Of a stretch of 64,000 nucleotides of DNA, positions 50,801 to 63,947 are shown in pieces (the first letter of the stretch is position 1; each line of letters opens with the position of its first letter). A program made the position numbers and the translations under genes. The stretch is from Megachile rotundata (Eukaryota > Arthropoda > Insecta > Hymenoptera > Megachilidae). Location: contig NC_134983.1 in the NCBI RefSeq assembly GCF_050947335.1, forward strand, positions 6,944,001-7,008,000. Reading direction: 5' to 3'. Under the pieces are notes generated by a model. The model ran no database searches and was not told where the DNA came from. It was given only the letters and a program-made list of their open reading frames with translations.

Positions 50801-52013
50801 AATCATGAATCAATTTATTAATATGTGTGCCCTGTATATGTGTATTACACGAATATCATGTCGCATTATCCGCACTTTAATGAAACTGCATTAAGTTTTG
50901 CAGACTTTGAGAATATAGTAAATAAAAGAATTTTTACTTTTAGGACAAAAGTATATTCGGGAAATAAGTCTGGTTACACCACTGTACCAACTCTGTTTGA
51001 GTTGTGCACAAGAATATTAATGGACAATATCGATGGTAATTTTTATAGTATTAATATGTCTAATACATATAGGTAATATATATTTTAGAAATAATCTTAA
51101 CTTGCAAAGGGATAATATTCCATATTGTTTCTCATTAGATGTTTGTTTTTCACATTCATACAGAGTAACATATTGTTAAAGATTATATCATATTTTTTAG
51201 AAATAATTACTTTAAATAATTTATTTATTTTCTACGCGCAGCACTTGAATTTACGGGTGGTGTACCTTTTGATATACTAAAACCAATTTTGGAACGTGCA
51301 ACATCAGATCAATTATTTATGTTGGAACACTACAATCCTTATTTAATTGAAGATACAGACGTATTGTGGCAATTTCATTGTAATCGTGAATTTAGAAACA
51401 AACAAAGAGAAGAAATGGAAACATGGCGTGAAATGTACATGGTATATATTTTTTGAAGAGACATTTATTTATGTTGTGCATTATTCTGTAATATCTATAT
51501 AATAATTGTATAATTTACATTGATTTTTATTACAAAATAGCGTTGCCTAGATGAACGAGAAGCAAAGTTGAAAGCACTTACAGCTAATATAAAGCAATCA
51601 ATAGACAAATCTGTTCCAGTAAGGTCTACCAAACTAGCATATGTAGATAACGTTGTCAAACCTCCAAGAAACATTCTTAAAAAGCAGGCCAAGTATGGCA
51701 CTGCGAATTGTGTACCTAGTACTGCATCTACTTTAAAGAAAAAATTAATTAGTGGCGGAGGAAATCCCGCGGATGCAACAAACATTGCTGTTCCACCACC
51801 ACCTATGTCTCGTGCTAAGTCATGTGAGTATTTTGTATGCAGGATAGAAAATAAGTTAAATTTTTTAAAAATATATATATACTTTCGAATATTTAAAAGT
51901 ATTTATGATTAGAATGTGTATTTATTTTATTAGCATCTGGTGTTGTAAAGAAAACTAAAGCACCATTGATGGCGAAAGCGTTGCAATTAATAAAAGGACG
52001 TTATAAACGGTAG
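47853..52013 (+). CDS. EloA: Elongin A (RNA polymerase II elongation factor / E3 receptor subunit)
   Basis: Nine exons: 47853-47921, 48433-48701, 48866-49857, 50093-50259, 50382-50551, 50944-51035, 51242-51441, 51541-51823 and 51934-52013, all phase-consistent, for 773 residues plus TAG (mammalian Elongin A is about 770). Residues 1-90 form the TFIIS N-terminal (LW) domain (KIKHYQRNI, LSNLPVTVQHLQETGVGRTV, YEGGIGDAAKALVAKWK). Residues about 115-440 are a long Ser/Lys/His/Glu low-complexity region. ASFAEALG at about 446 and the C-terminal Elongin A domain follow. The BC box TLFELCTRIL is at 572-581, then ALEFTGGVPFDILKPILE and the Pro-rich tail ending KGRYKR. Elongin A forms the Elongin ABC complex that suppresses Pol II pausing and, with Cul5/Rbx2, ubiquitinates stalled Rpb1. 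Nuclear. Confidence 0.95.
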
Positions 52014-55000
52014 TTCATATAACGGTGAGTCATATATCATTTTACAATTTATATTATATATAATATAAATAAATATTTTATAACAGTTTATACTTCAGAT
52101 TTTTTTAATATACTGATGTAATAATGTATTCTAAACAGAAATATGTTTGTTTGGAGTTCACATGCTGCTTCAGATGTTTAAAGATGCTAAATAGATCAAA
52201 ATAACTGCTTAGTGCTTTCATATCTACTGTAAACATAATCAGTTTTATCAATTGTACAGTAGAAGAGCACAAGTATTTGAGTTTTGAACAATATATATAG
52301 AAATCGGAAAATTTTTTTACAAGGTGAAAAGAATTGTACCAAACTTCGGACAAAATTAATTATCGTAAAGTCGGTAATTAATGTGTCATTAAGGACACCT
52401 ATATATACTAGTAATTGAAGTTTACATATATACAATTCCAGATCAAAATATTTCACACAGTCATTGAATTTATTTTTATTTGCTGTGTGTTTCATTTTAC
52501 AACTGACATGATTATACTGCTTGATAATGACCATCCGTATATTGTATAACGTAGAAATACTACGTACCTAATTAATGTATCCCATTTGTTGCTGTGATTC
52601 ATTGATTTCCTTTAGATTACATTGTAAATAATTTTTGTGAGAAAAACTAGGGCGGTATATAAACAGAACAAATAAATACATATACTAGAAACTGAATAAA
52701 ATTATAAAAATTGCTAATATTAAGAATGTAATACACTCTTTACATTCTTTGAGAGTCACGATTAAAAATATAATTAAAAATATTTCGAATGATTGGCGTC
52801 ATAGATCCGTGTAAAGTTATTTATAAACAGTTAATGAAATATCCTGTGTATTGAAAGATACTTACATTATCATAAAAAAATTAATTAGAATTAATGATAC
52901 TTGGAAATTTGTAACACTGAATTATTTTAATAATTAAAAGTACACAGTAAATTTTAAGAAGTTGAAAAAAAAATTAAACAAAAATGTGCGTAATAAGTTA
53001 CAGAGTTCTAAATCACTGGGATGGTTGAAATGTAATTTATTCGATATATAGGAATATGCTATAGATAATTCAATGTATCGTATATTAATATTTTTGTACA
53101 TTCTTTTCGATGAATTGTCAATAGCTAAACATTCTATAAAAATAGGATTATTTTGTTCAACGCGTGATGTTTATATGGATATGTAGAATTCATTAATTCA
53201 TTAATCTGAAACATTGATTTTTGTATACTTCATGCTGTATATGTTGTTATTTTTATTCGTTTAAATGAATATGCAGTTCAAAGTTTAAAAAATTTTATTA
53301 ATTTTCAATGCATTTTCGGTATACAATAATCAGATTAAAAAATTATGATTCTATTAAAGAAAACGATAAAAATTAATAATGAATTATGTTTAAAACTATC
53401 TTTGTAATAGTATACATCAATGACACGTTACAGAAGTAATAATTTTCTAAAGTTTATAGTCGCATTTTATTCGTTTTATAGTAATACAAATGTATGTTCG
53501 AAACTTTTAATTATGTTTTATACGTAAATTGATTTTTTCCAGTCTTTAATACAAATTGCATTTGGATAAATCTTTTTTTGTGCAAAATACCTAAAGTAAC
53601 ATTAATAAAATGTCACAAATTGTATTATACATATTTATTGAAATCAATAAAATGATATTTCAAAGCAAATATTTTACGTTTGTTATAACCAGGAGAAAAG
53701 AAGTTGAAAGTGAACATTTAGTTAATTTAAGATCATTATTGTTACATTTGAATTTCTTACATTACGTTTTACTTGACTGTTGAAGTTCAATGTTTAATCC
53801 TGAAATTATATGTTTAACCTCATAAAGACTAAATGGAAATGATGTACATGATCAATTCTGTATACAATCACGTTCAAGTATACTTTTCTTAGAGCATATC
53901 AATTTAGATCCCCTGTAAAATATTTTAATTTTGTATGTAAATGTGTTTCTAAGAATTAACAGATTGCGAAAGTGGAAAACTCTTACATTTGTGTAAAAGT
54001 ATTTAAATATTATGTGTTTGTAACAGCTTATAACGATTCTTGTACCTGCCTTGTTTTCATAATCATGATTTTATGCTAATATACACTGCGCAATGTACAG
54101 TGATGTTCATAAATGAAGTACTTTATATTTTATTATTACGTTCAATAATTTGTCATCCATCTGGCATTTATGAGAAGAATTGAACATTGCTTATTTTATG
54201 AACTTCTTGTACTTATTTATGTAAAATGAAAATTGGAGGATGAAAATTGGAAATATTCGTTGAACGATATTATCAAGTAAAATGTTTGCAGTGTAAATAT
54301 AAATATGTGCTCAGGATGTACATTATACCGCATATAATTACGATTATTTAATATTAATTTGATTATGATTAGAAATTTGATTAACAAGTCCTTAAAATTT
54401 ATATTATTTTTGATAAATTTTCATTCTTCAAGCTGTCAAATTAAATTTTTATACATTAGAATACAGATTCGAATGACAGGGAAAAAACCAGTTCAGTTCT
54501 AATAAATGTTGATACACATATTTGCATTGTTCATCAACTTGATGTTAGAAAGTTTAATATGACATTGTTAGAACGTATAAGTTGCAGTTATAAGTTGGTT
54601 AAATTTGAGGAAGATTTTTGTTGCAATCAATGTATAGCAATTTGAAATATAGTATTTTCATATGATAAAATAATAAAAATTTATAAATTCATTTTCACGA
54701 AAATATAACTAATTTAAAACGAAACGATACGCCGATTATTGATAAATATGAATTATTGTATGTATAAGTATTATATAAATTATTTCTTAATTTAGTGTAT
54801 TTAATTAATATCAATAAAACGTTTCTCATAGTATTTTTGAATGCCTTATTTAATTATGGTCTTTGTTACAAAATAATTTTATGATTTCGTATTTGCATTA
54901 GACTAATTTTATTTAAATACTTAATCGTTTAAAAAACTCTATGGAATCGCATTCAACGTGTTATCATTTATAAATTGACTGCCATAATTAAATATGTTAT

Positions 55001-56181
55001 AGTATAATACGTTCTCATTATTAAAAATATGTATAATTTCTGAATTTTTTCTGCCTTATTAGCATAACTGTTATATATTACCATAAAGTGTTAAATTGAG
55101 TATTAATTATCTGTATTATATTTTTAATCATTAGAATTTTAATATATTCTACTACACATATTATTATAAACTGTTTAGTTAAAAACTTAATAAAATGAAT
55201 CATTAAGAATATTAAGAATATTAATTGATTTATATAATAACATCTCAGTTTGTAATTTCACATTACCAATGTATTTTCACTTTCTACAAAAATATTTATA
55301 CAAAATATTTTCATTTCTTTAAAGACATACAATTTCTCATGAAAAAACAGTTACCTTAAGATTCTGAAGCACACCTGTATAAGACTTGTGATCACTAGAT
55401 GTCATCCCATTTTCTTGCAGAAACGGTAAGTTTTATTTGAGACATTTTTTGAAACAAGCTATACTTTGGAAAATAATTGCGAATCTCATCATATATTTAT
55501 TGAAACCAAAATCAGAAAGAAAATATTTAGTTATTCATTTTTCTCCTAAATTATTAGATTGTACAAATGACTTAATACTTTCGTGTACAGAATAACGAGT
55601 TATGTCAAAAGTTGTATTCAAAAATATAATTGCATTAACGAACTTGATTTTTACGTTTACCCTACACGTTCATGTAGAAAAACTTTCACCAAATAATTCT
55701 CCCTCTGAAATCATGCAACTTTTGCCTAAAATACTTTTTCAAATCGTTAGTATTTCCTAAAATATTTGAATGGGTTAATTTAAACAAAACATCCCGGGTA
55801 CATGTAATACAAATAAGCGTAGACTAATGTTATTTTTATTTTATTAAAATAAGTAATTACGGGAATGTTAACATCTATTTTAAACGAAGCTGGAAACAGA
55901 AATGTGTATGAGTTTAATGAACTGAAATGAACTTGTGGCATGGTCAATAAAAACAAACTTAATAGTAAAATTCATTTGTATTAATAAATTAATTTTTATA
56001 AACGTACATTGTTTATCGAAATAAGTTAGTACGTTACTGCTATTTCATATCATTGTGTAAAAATAAATAAATATTACTATAAATATAATTATTAAACAGA
56101 TACATTTGATTACAATGACATAAACATTGTTTTAAAATGGAGATAATAGCATTAATTGGTTGGTCGGTCGCATCAATGCCG
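52014..56181. other. Convergent intergenic region / long 3' UTR
   Basis: About 4.2 kb of AT-rich DNA between the 3' ends of Elongin A and the P-protein gene. Several AATAAA signals occur (for example CAATAAAACG at about 54813). ORFs such as 52105-52353 and 52196-52534 on the minus strand overlap in two frames and lack coding character. No repeats of note. Confidence 0.55.
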
Positions 56182-59100
56182 CTAACCATTCCATTCAAAA
56201 ATAACGTGAGCGATCATTAAGTACATAGTTACTGTTGCAGCACTTGTCAGCATAATAGGAAAACCCACTCTGAAGCAAAAATTATTTGTCGAATGTGATT
56301 AATTAATTTAATGTAATGTAAGCATAAATTAAAAGGCGAATTGAATGTGCACCCATACCACGACTTTCTCAGAAAATAATGTAAATCGAAAATGTGCAAA
56401 TCAAAATTATCCTCAATTAAACTTGTAAATGTAATTCAAATTAAGTCGCTCATTAAAGTGTTTGGTCTCGTTTTAATCAGAAAAATGTAAAAAATTTATT
56501 GTGAATGTTTCATAGTAAAAAAAATAAAAATTATAATAGTTCTATTCTTGTACTGGTAATGTCAAAATGTTTATTCTTATTAGTTTTCTTTTTCTTAAAT
56601 CTACTATTTTAAAAATCGTGCCTTTTTAAGTCACTATTATATTTTCTATTTTTCAATTTACTTCTAGCATATTCGATACGAATATACATATTTGAAAATT
56701 GTGAACTTACTTGAAGAATTGCATAAAACTGAATTTATATCCATGTTGCTCAGCAACACCTACGCAAACTACGTTGGCAGTAGCTCCAATCAAAGTTCCA
56801 TTTCCTGAAAATAGATTCATCCATTCAAACACATAAATAATGTTAAAAATTATTTCCATCGAACTTTTAAAATTTAACACGTTAACTATTTATAAATGCC
56901 TACGGTTCATTTTAGTCATCTCTAAAGAATTTAGAAACTTTCTTACCTCCCATACAAGCACCAAAAGCTAACGCCCACACTAGGGGTTGTAATGGCAGTC
57001 TGAGCTCTCGATTTTGTGCCAGATTAGTTACAATTCTTATCATCATTGTTGACAAAGGTACATTGTCTACGAATGCACTTGCAAAAGCTGATACCCAAAG
57101 TAACAACAATATAGCCACTGCTAATCTTGATTCCTCATTGACCGACAAGATAATTTTTTCCGTTTGTTCTCCTATCCAAGCGATGAGACCTAACCGCGAA
57201 AGAGCCTGAAATGTGTTTTATTTTAGTGAAAATTGATGAAGTAAATTATTCTAAATCAAGGAGCATATAATAAACTAATAATAGAAACATTAGAACAAGT
57301 TAATATATATATAGGTAATTTAATATAACAAAATTATCTAGATATTGTGTGTACATAAGCTTCATCAAGACAAAACATTTAAAATTTAATTTTTAATTGT
57401 TTATTATGATAGACTATAAGTCTGATTATGCTTGACTGTTCAAGAAAAATGTTTTTACTAGGAAAAATATGACAGCCAAGGGATAAGAAGGTCTTAAGAA
57501 GGCTTTAAAGGATTTTTTAAGATTTTTTAAAGAAATTAAATATTTTGGATTGAATTCAAAATTTGGGGACAGAGGAATTTGAGTAATTTGAGATTGGGGA
57601 ACCTTAGGAGTCTGTGAATTTAAAAGTCAAGAATTTTGAAGATATTTGAATTTCGGAAGTTTGGGATTTAAAGATATAGAGATTTAGAGATATGAGGGTA
57701 GTCAATCCGATTAAATGGACGTCTGTAAAATAAATAATAATTTCGATACATTTTGTAATAATTTATCAGTTAATGGATGTTATAAATTATGAAGTTTAAA
57801 TATTAATATTGTTAAAGTACATTATAAATCATTATTTGTTATATGTACTAATAATACAGCGAAACGAATGTAGATATGATAAATAAGCGCGAAAGTATTA
57901 ATGTCATAAAAGACATCAATATTATTTGTTGAATTCACAAAAGAATTGTCGAAATTATCAGTTTCATTGTTTTAAACAAATCTTTTCATAAATATTTTGA
58001 AAAACATTATTTTACGTATTATGCATTATTTATTTATTTTCATAGTATAGTTTAAATTTAAATATAAGTGGTCATTAAACGTTAGTAAATCTAGGGTTAA
58101 GAGTTCATCCGTACACTCTATAATGTTTCTGACAGTAATAGTGATAAAAGTTTTGTACCTCCATGAGGACGAACAGTGAGGCGAAAAATAATAAAGTGCT
58201 CCATTCGACACGAGCCATAAGACCATCTAGATCTTCGCTGTCCGCTAAAATTAATAATAAAAGGACACCAACTAAAGCCGTCAATCCCAGTGATAAATGC
58301 AGATTGGGAACACTGTGTAAAAAGAACAGCGTAATTACGAAGATTAACGCGAAGCCAGATTTTACAAGTAACCACTTATCTCGAATAGGATACTGCAAGA
58401 AAAAGTGTAAATGTATTTTAAAAAAATATAACACACATTTAAAAAACATTAAATATGAATATACGTGCGTCTAAAAATTATATGAATTTTCAAATAACAC
58501 AAAATAAAGTACGTGTATTATTCTTTCATTAATATTTTGATGTGACTTGATATTTTTAGAAATTACTGGACTTACCTTTTCTTGAAGTTCTTCAAGTGTT
58601 TCTTTGTACCTATCAAGTGTTACGCTGCCTGTCACTATCCTTTTTTTTAATTGTGAAACTAGTCGTTGAACTTTTTTCAATAAAGTTTCTCTCACTAAAC
58701 ATTCATCCTTGCTGTAACTGGACAAACTCGCCGCGGCTCTTTGCCAAATTGCAATTTCATGCCTTAATTCCTACAATAAAAATAAAAATCGCATGTACCT
58801 TATACACTTTTGTCAAATACGCTTATTTATTCAGTGGACAGTTGTTATATCGCGCTTGATGCAACTCGGGTAAGTCGCAGAAGCGTAAAATTTTTTTAAT
58901 TAATGCACAGAGTAAAGCGTGTAACTACATCTATTCTGATTAATAACGATTTCAATAGTAGTATAAATAATTTTAGCATTAAAAATTAATTTTTGTCTAA
59001 AGAGAAATATTATTTAATGAAACATTATTATTTAGAATATTAATTAATGATCATTGCGTCGGATTATATGTATATCGATGAACTTAGACTTATTATCTAC

Positions 59101-62100
59101 AAATAAATCAAATAAATTGACTATTATCTAAAGTCAAAAAGTTTGACTTTTGCTGTCATTTAAAAAATTTGCTCAACTGAAAATACGAAGAACGATAATA
59201 TAATGAGAATCTACTACGATAGAGCCTATAGACAATTTACTTTACGAAATAAAATTTTAATTTAAAATGTAGTGTAAGATATGTATGTATTAAATGAAAT
59301 ATTTTAATAAAATATTTTTAAGAATGTGATTATATTTTGAAATTTTTCAAACCTGTACATCCGGCGGTTCATCGAATCGAAGGACCTCCACATTTCGAAA
59401 AATATATCGTAGCTGAACATAGACTACGATTATTACTAATGCAACGCCGATGCTCATGTGTATTGTAAATGTGCTGAAATCGACACCCTATAAAATAAAA
59501 GGACAACAAATTTACTAAATTAAAATATAGAGATATTGTGAACTAGAAAAACAATGGAGTATCTATTGAAAAGGTTTGACACAATGCAAAGTTGGTTTAT
59601 TTAGTTAATTATTATATTAATAAAGGACAAAATGTAATGAAGTATTTTAGTTTAAAATAGTTATGAACTAATTAAATCAATAACTTAAATATTAGTATGG
59701 CAAAGTTATGTGCATTTACCGTATTATAGACACAGCGAATAAAAAAAGATAGAAAAATACTTACACTATTAATAACTTCACGATTAGAAGCAATAATTAC
59801 GTTTGGTGGATCGCCTATCGGTGTCATAGCACCACCGATATTAGAATAAATTACCATTGCTGTCAATATTGGCACCGGATTTATTTCCATTACTTCGCAT
59901 AATCTGATGGTTACCGGCGTCATTAAAAGGACCGTGGTAACATTATCTAGAAACGACGAGACAAACGCTGAGAAAAAGCAGAGTGTACCTATAAGCGGCC
60001 ATAATTTTCCTCCAGTTATCTGAAAATATTAGTTGTAAATTTTACATCATTTAAGTTTGATCATAAAATATCATTATATTTCACATAATTGTTAAAATTA
60101 CTAATATCGTGAAAGAAAATGAAGTAAGGTCTTGTTTGAACTTCCACATATTATATGCATATACATACGTATGTATACTTTATATGCTGAAGAATCGATT
60201 TGTACATATTAAATAATTTACTGCAATTAGGTCTTTCTAGAAAATGCGAAATTATCGAGAATCTTTGTAATGCGTACACACATGGAAGTTCAGGAATTTG
60301 GTAATTTGCAAATTTAGAAATATACAAATGTCAAATTTTCTTATTTTTCTATCTTCAAATTTTATTTAATTTTCTAATCTTTGAATTTAGCAATTTTAAA
60401 CTTATGATCTTTTAATATTTAATACGTAGAAATTTAATTGGATAGTAGTTTGAAATTCAGAGATTTGGAAATTTGGAAATTTAGAAATTTAGAAATTTAG
60501 AAATTTAGAAGTTTAGAAGTTTAGAAGTTTAGAAGTTTAGAAGTTTAGAAGTTTAGAAGTTTAGAAACTTAGAAACTTAGAAACTTAGAAACTTAGAAAT
60601 ATAGAAACTTAGAAATATAGAAATATAGAAATATAGAAACTTAGAAATCTAGAAATATAGAAACTTAGAAATCTAGAAATCTAGAAATCTAGAAATCTAG
60701 AAATCTAGAAATATAGAAATCCAGAAATCTAGAAATCCAGAAATTTGCAAATCTACAGTTGCATGCCCCATGGAACTAATTTGCATGTCTTGATGTGTTA
60801 TAAACTTGTAAACAATCTCACTATAATTTCAACCACTACTATAATTATTCAAATGCTTTCAAAACATGATAAAGCATTTACCTTACAAGTATAAAATTAC
60901 CTTATAAGCATAAACTGCTAGCCAGTCAAATATTCCTGTTTCAGCGACAACAGCGACCAATATCATCATAGAGAACAATAGCATTAATGTATCAAAGTCT
61001 ATCCAAGATATTAATTCATCCATACTTGGTCTCTGTAAAATACAATCATTTTATTTTACAATAAATATTCAATTATATGTATTGTTTGCTTAAAATACCT
61101 GATTCAAAGCCGCTAGTATTGCGATCGACATAATTGATGCTAACATGGCCGCCAAAGTTCTGTGCACGACCTAGAACCATTTATTGTGATTTAAAATCAT
61201 TTTATAAGAAAATAATATTGATACATTGTTTTTTAAAAATTTGTCTTCGTTAGGGATGGCAGAACACAGTGTATGCCTCCTGTGTTCATTAATACTTATT
61301 TTTCTAAGTTTTATATAAAATAAGTTAACATCTAATACTGATTTTATCTATGAAGAAACTGTGAAAGGAATAATTGTGACTATGAAAACAATTTAAGTTA
61401 AAATTTCAAAGATATTAAACTTTCCACTTGTTTGCAGTATATCGATTAATTTTTTAACTGTATTACTTTCTTGAAAAAATTTGTTTAAAAATATTCGTGA
61501 ACTGAATCGATAACGAAGTTATTCATTATGTACTCGAATAAAATTCAAGCCGCATTTATTATGATAACGATATAATTAGTGGAAGGTTGAACTCTTTTAA
61601 AATTTTGATTTAGGTCCATAATCACCGGCATAATTGTATGCTGTACCACAGTTAATTTGCATCAAGAACTGATAGAAAGAGTTAACAATCCATGGACTGA
61701 ATTAAACCAAAATATACATGAAATTCGTAGAGTATTAAATTCAATCTCTCCACAATGCATGACCGGATTAAACTTTTTGGAGGCTTCGGGCTATTAACTC
61801 AATGGAGGTCTGGTTCGTAGAAAAATGGAGCGAGGTGGGGATAAATTTACGTAAATATGAAATGAAATTTGTTTTGTAATAAATTATATTTAATATTTCT
61901 CAGTATGCAAACTCGCGTGCAAGAGTTTCTTTTAACGCCATTGTTAAAACTCATGTAATGTTGTAATGATAAAACGAATTTAAAAACATACTACTAACAA
62001 TAAAGTTTTTGAAATATGGTACTTTTTGAATATTTTTTTTTAATTGTAATGAAGGACATATTATGATTTGTAGCATGGATCATTTTGTATACTAAGAAAT

Positions 62101-63947
62101 TGTTACAAATTACTTTACTTAATTTCAATAATTATTTACTAAAGATTTCGTCGATTTGGACAACCTTGAAATATTTTATCAGAAATATGATTTTAAACAG
62201 TTTTTACTGTACATCTCACTATATTTTTGTTTTAGTTTCTAAGATAAGGAGAAAAGTTAAAAAGGTTTATTTTATTGTATATGTATGAGAAAATCACTAG
62301 TACATATTACAATGAACACCTTGTATGTAAGGATAAGTTGTTCAAAATAATGACCTTGACAATATATCTGAAGGTCATTGATATCAATAAGAAGCATCCT
62401 TTTGTAAATTGAAACCTTTACGCCCCTTATTGAAAAAACGCAAAAAAACAATTTGTTTAAATTGTACAACATTTTATAATAAATTGAGCGGATTGAGAAA
62501 AATATTTTAAAATAGCCTAATCCTTTGTGAATAAAACAAAATAAAATTTAGCTAAATCGGTTGAATAGTTTCTGAGAAAAAAATTCATAAGTGAAGCCTA
62601 CTTTCACGAAAATGGGCAAAAATTGCAAAAGTTGAAGGCTCGTTATTTCTTAACAAATTCGAAACTGGCAAAATGATGACTTAAACCTCCCCTAATTTCA
62701 TATGGACTACAATATACTTGGATTAGAACAAAATCGCAGATGATGAGGTCCAAAAGTGATCGATTTGGAATGACCCTACCTTAATTTCTAAATAGCGAAT
62801 TATAGTTGTTATATTTTTTTTGAAGTCATATTAAAATAGATTAAGAGGAAATGTTAAATACCTCGAATACTATTAGAATGTATAATCCTAATAAAACAAT
62901 TGCAGCATACACTATGCCTTCATCCTTGTTCATTGACGAGACGTCATAGCTAATAGAAATAGCAAAACTGGATTCTAGGTTCGTTCTTAAATTAATATAA
63001 ACCAATCCTTGGTTTAATATCCTGTGAAACAAAAATTTGTATTTTACCATCTTGAAAAAATGTTAACACCTGTAAAACATGATAAAGGAGGGATACAAAC
63101 ACAAGGAAAGATAATAATTAAAAATATTAATGAAACATACTGTTCATTGACATTTTGCAGTTCAAAATTCTTTTGATATCTTTGCCCAGAGAAAACATCC
63201 ATTAAATTTTCTGGGAGTATTGGTAACATCCATACACTGCTTATGTTCTGTACAGAAGTTATAAATTTATATCAACAATAAAATTTTAACGAAAAGAATT
63301 TTTTTGTATATCTAACTGACATTATTTTATTTAGTTTCGAAAAAGTTCGCAAATTATCTTATATCATTTTGCTCGAAATAAAATGAGCAAATTTTATTTT
63401 TAATAGCTGATCGAATTAATATGGCTGTTAATTTACAGTCAAATATATAATGTAAGAAAAGTAATGTACTACTCTAGTAAATAATAAAAGTGAATTTTAC
63501 ATCGAAATTATTGCCTTTAAAATTTATGTTGATTAGATATGTTATATTTCTCGCAGTGAGTGCTATGAGTCCTTTAAGTATACAGATTCCTTATTTTTAA
63601 ACATCCTGTATAATGCCTTGTAACGCACGAAGAAAAATAGATTCAATTTCGCATGCAATATGCTTCATAAATTTTAAACTACAAGTATTACTATATCAGT
63701 AATTCATCATTATAATTTATAAAAATTAGACTAACTTTTTCCCAAAAACAATTTACCTTGATTATAGGTTGTTCTGACAAGGATTGAATCGTACTGTTTG
63801 TTTCGTGGATTAAGAGTTCTAGCCAAACCATTAAATATCTGTCGGATACATTCGCAGTATCTTTCGCAGATTGTACAGGCGGAAGTAACGATCCCTCTAT
63901 TGTTACTCCAATCACTTTGCCAGAAATGTCACCATGCATTTTGTAAT
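56182..63947 (-). CDS. Oca2: P protein / OCA2 (hoepel-type) melanosomal transporter, N-terminus missing
   Basis: Twelve visible exons on the minus strand: 63947-63757, 63247-63141, 63021-62862, 61170-61099, 61032-60901, 60019-59765, 59487-59353, 58770-58576, 58392-58159, 57205-56947, 56804-56711 and 56269-56182 (TAG), about 640 residues. Phases agree throughout. A lumenal-type segment with potential N-glycosylation sites (NVSD, NSTI, NISS) is followed by membrane segments. The diagnostic CitMHS/ArsB-family blocks are present: VVHRTLAAML, ISWIDFDTLMLLFSMMILVA..ETGIFDW, FVSSFLDNVTTVLLMTPVTI, YSNIGGAMTPIGDPPNVIIAS and the second half with ASAFVDNVPLSTMM and GACMGGNGTLIGATANVV. Human OCA2 has 838 residues, so roughly the first 150-200 lie beyond the right edge; an acceptor at 63948-63950 supports this. 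OCA2 proteins control anion flux and pH in melanosomes; insect homologues influence eye and body pigment. Confidence 0.93.
57540..57690. repeat. Short degenerate octamer-period block in P-gene intron
   Basis: GAATTTGAGTAATTTGAGATT and GATTTAAAGATATAGAGATTTAG steps show the same 8-bp rhythm as the larger arrays, but only about 150 bp remain. It lies in intron 57206-58158 of the P-protein gene. Confidence 0.45.
60430..60750. repeat. Octamer array, (GAAATTTA/GAAGTTTA)n
   Basis: It lies in the intron 60020-60900. Clean 8-bp steps run GAAATTTA, GAAGTTTA, GAAACTTA, GAAATATA and GAAATCTA in homogeneous sub-blocks, showing stepwise local spread of variants. Weaker flanks begin near 60290. Confidence 0.9.
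61614..61797 (+). CDS. Candidate 3' exon of a small gene nested antisense in the P-gene intron
   Basis: After an acceptor-like GATTTTAG-type end (TTTTGATTTAG at 61603-61613), a frame starting TCC at 61615 stays open for 60 codons to TAA at 61795-61797. Upstream the frame is closed by TGA at 61606-61608, inside the presumed intron. The encoded piece has a short hydrophobic stretch (IITGIIVCC), then a polar, amphipathic LHQELIERVNNPWTELNQNI and HEIRRVLNSI segment with a possible dibasic site. Composition is richer in GC than the surroundings and an AATAAA lies about 80 bp after the stop. A first exon was not located; ATGGCAGAACACAG at 61256 encodes a signal-peptide-like start but does not splice cleanly in phase. 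Family unknown; it might be a decayed copy rather than a gene. Confidence 0.35.
62330..62790. repeat. Probable dispersed repeat remnant
   Basis: The block has a composition unlike the flanking AT-rich intron and contains phrases such as GTTGAATAGTTTCTGAGAA and TTATTTCTTAACAAATTCG that resemble interspersed repeats of insects. No termini or frame were defined, so the class is unknown. Confidence 0.3.

Larger units (their letters stand above)
61171..62861. other. P-gene intron holding a candidate nested exon and a dispersed repeat
   Basis: This 1.7-kb intron is the longest in the visible P gene. It holds the + strand candidate exon at 61614-61797 and, at about 62330-62790, a GC-mixed block (AAATCGGTTGAATAGTTTCTGAGAA, CACGAAAATGGGCAAAAATTG split into shorter parts) of the kind seen in dispersed insect repeats. 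The latter assignment is inference. Confidence 0.4.
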
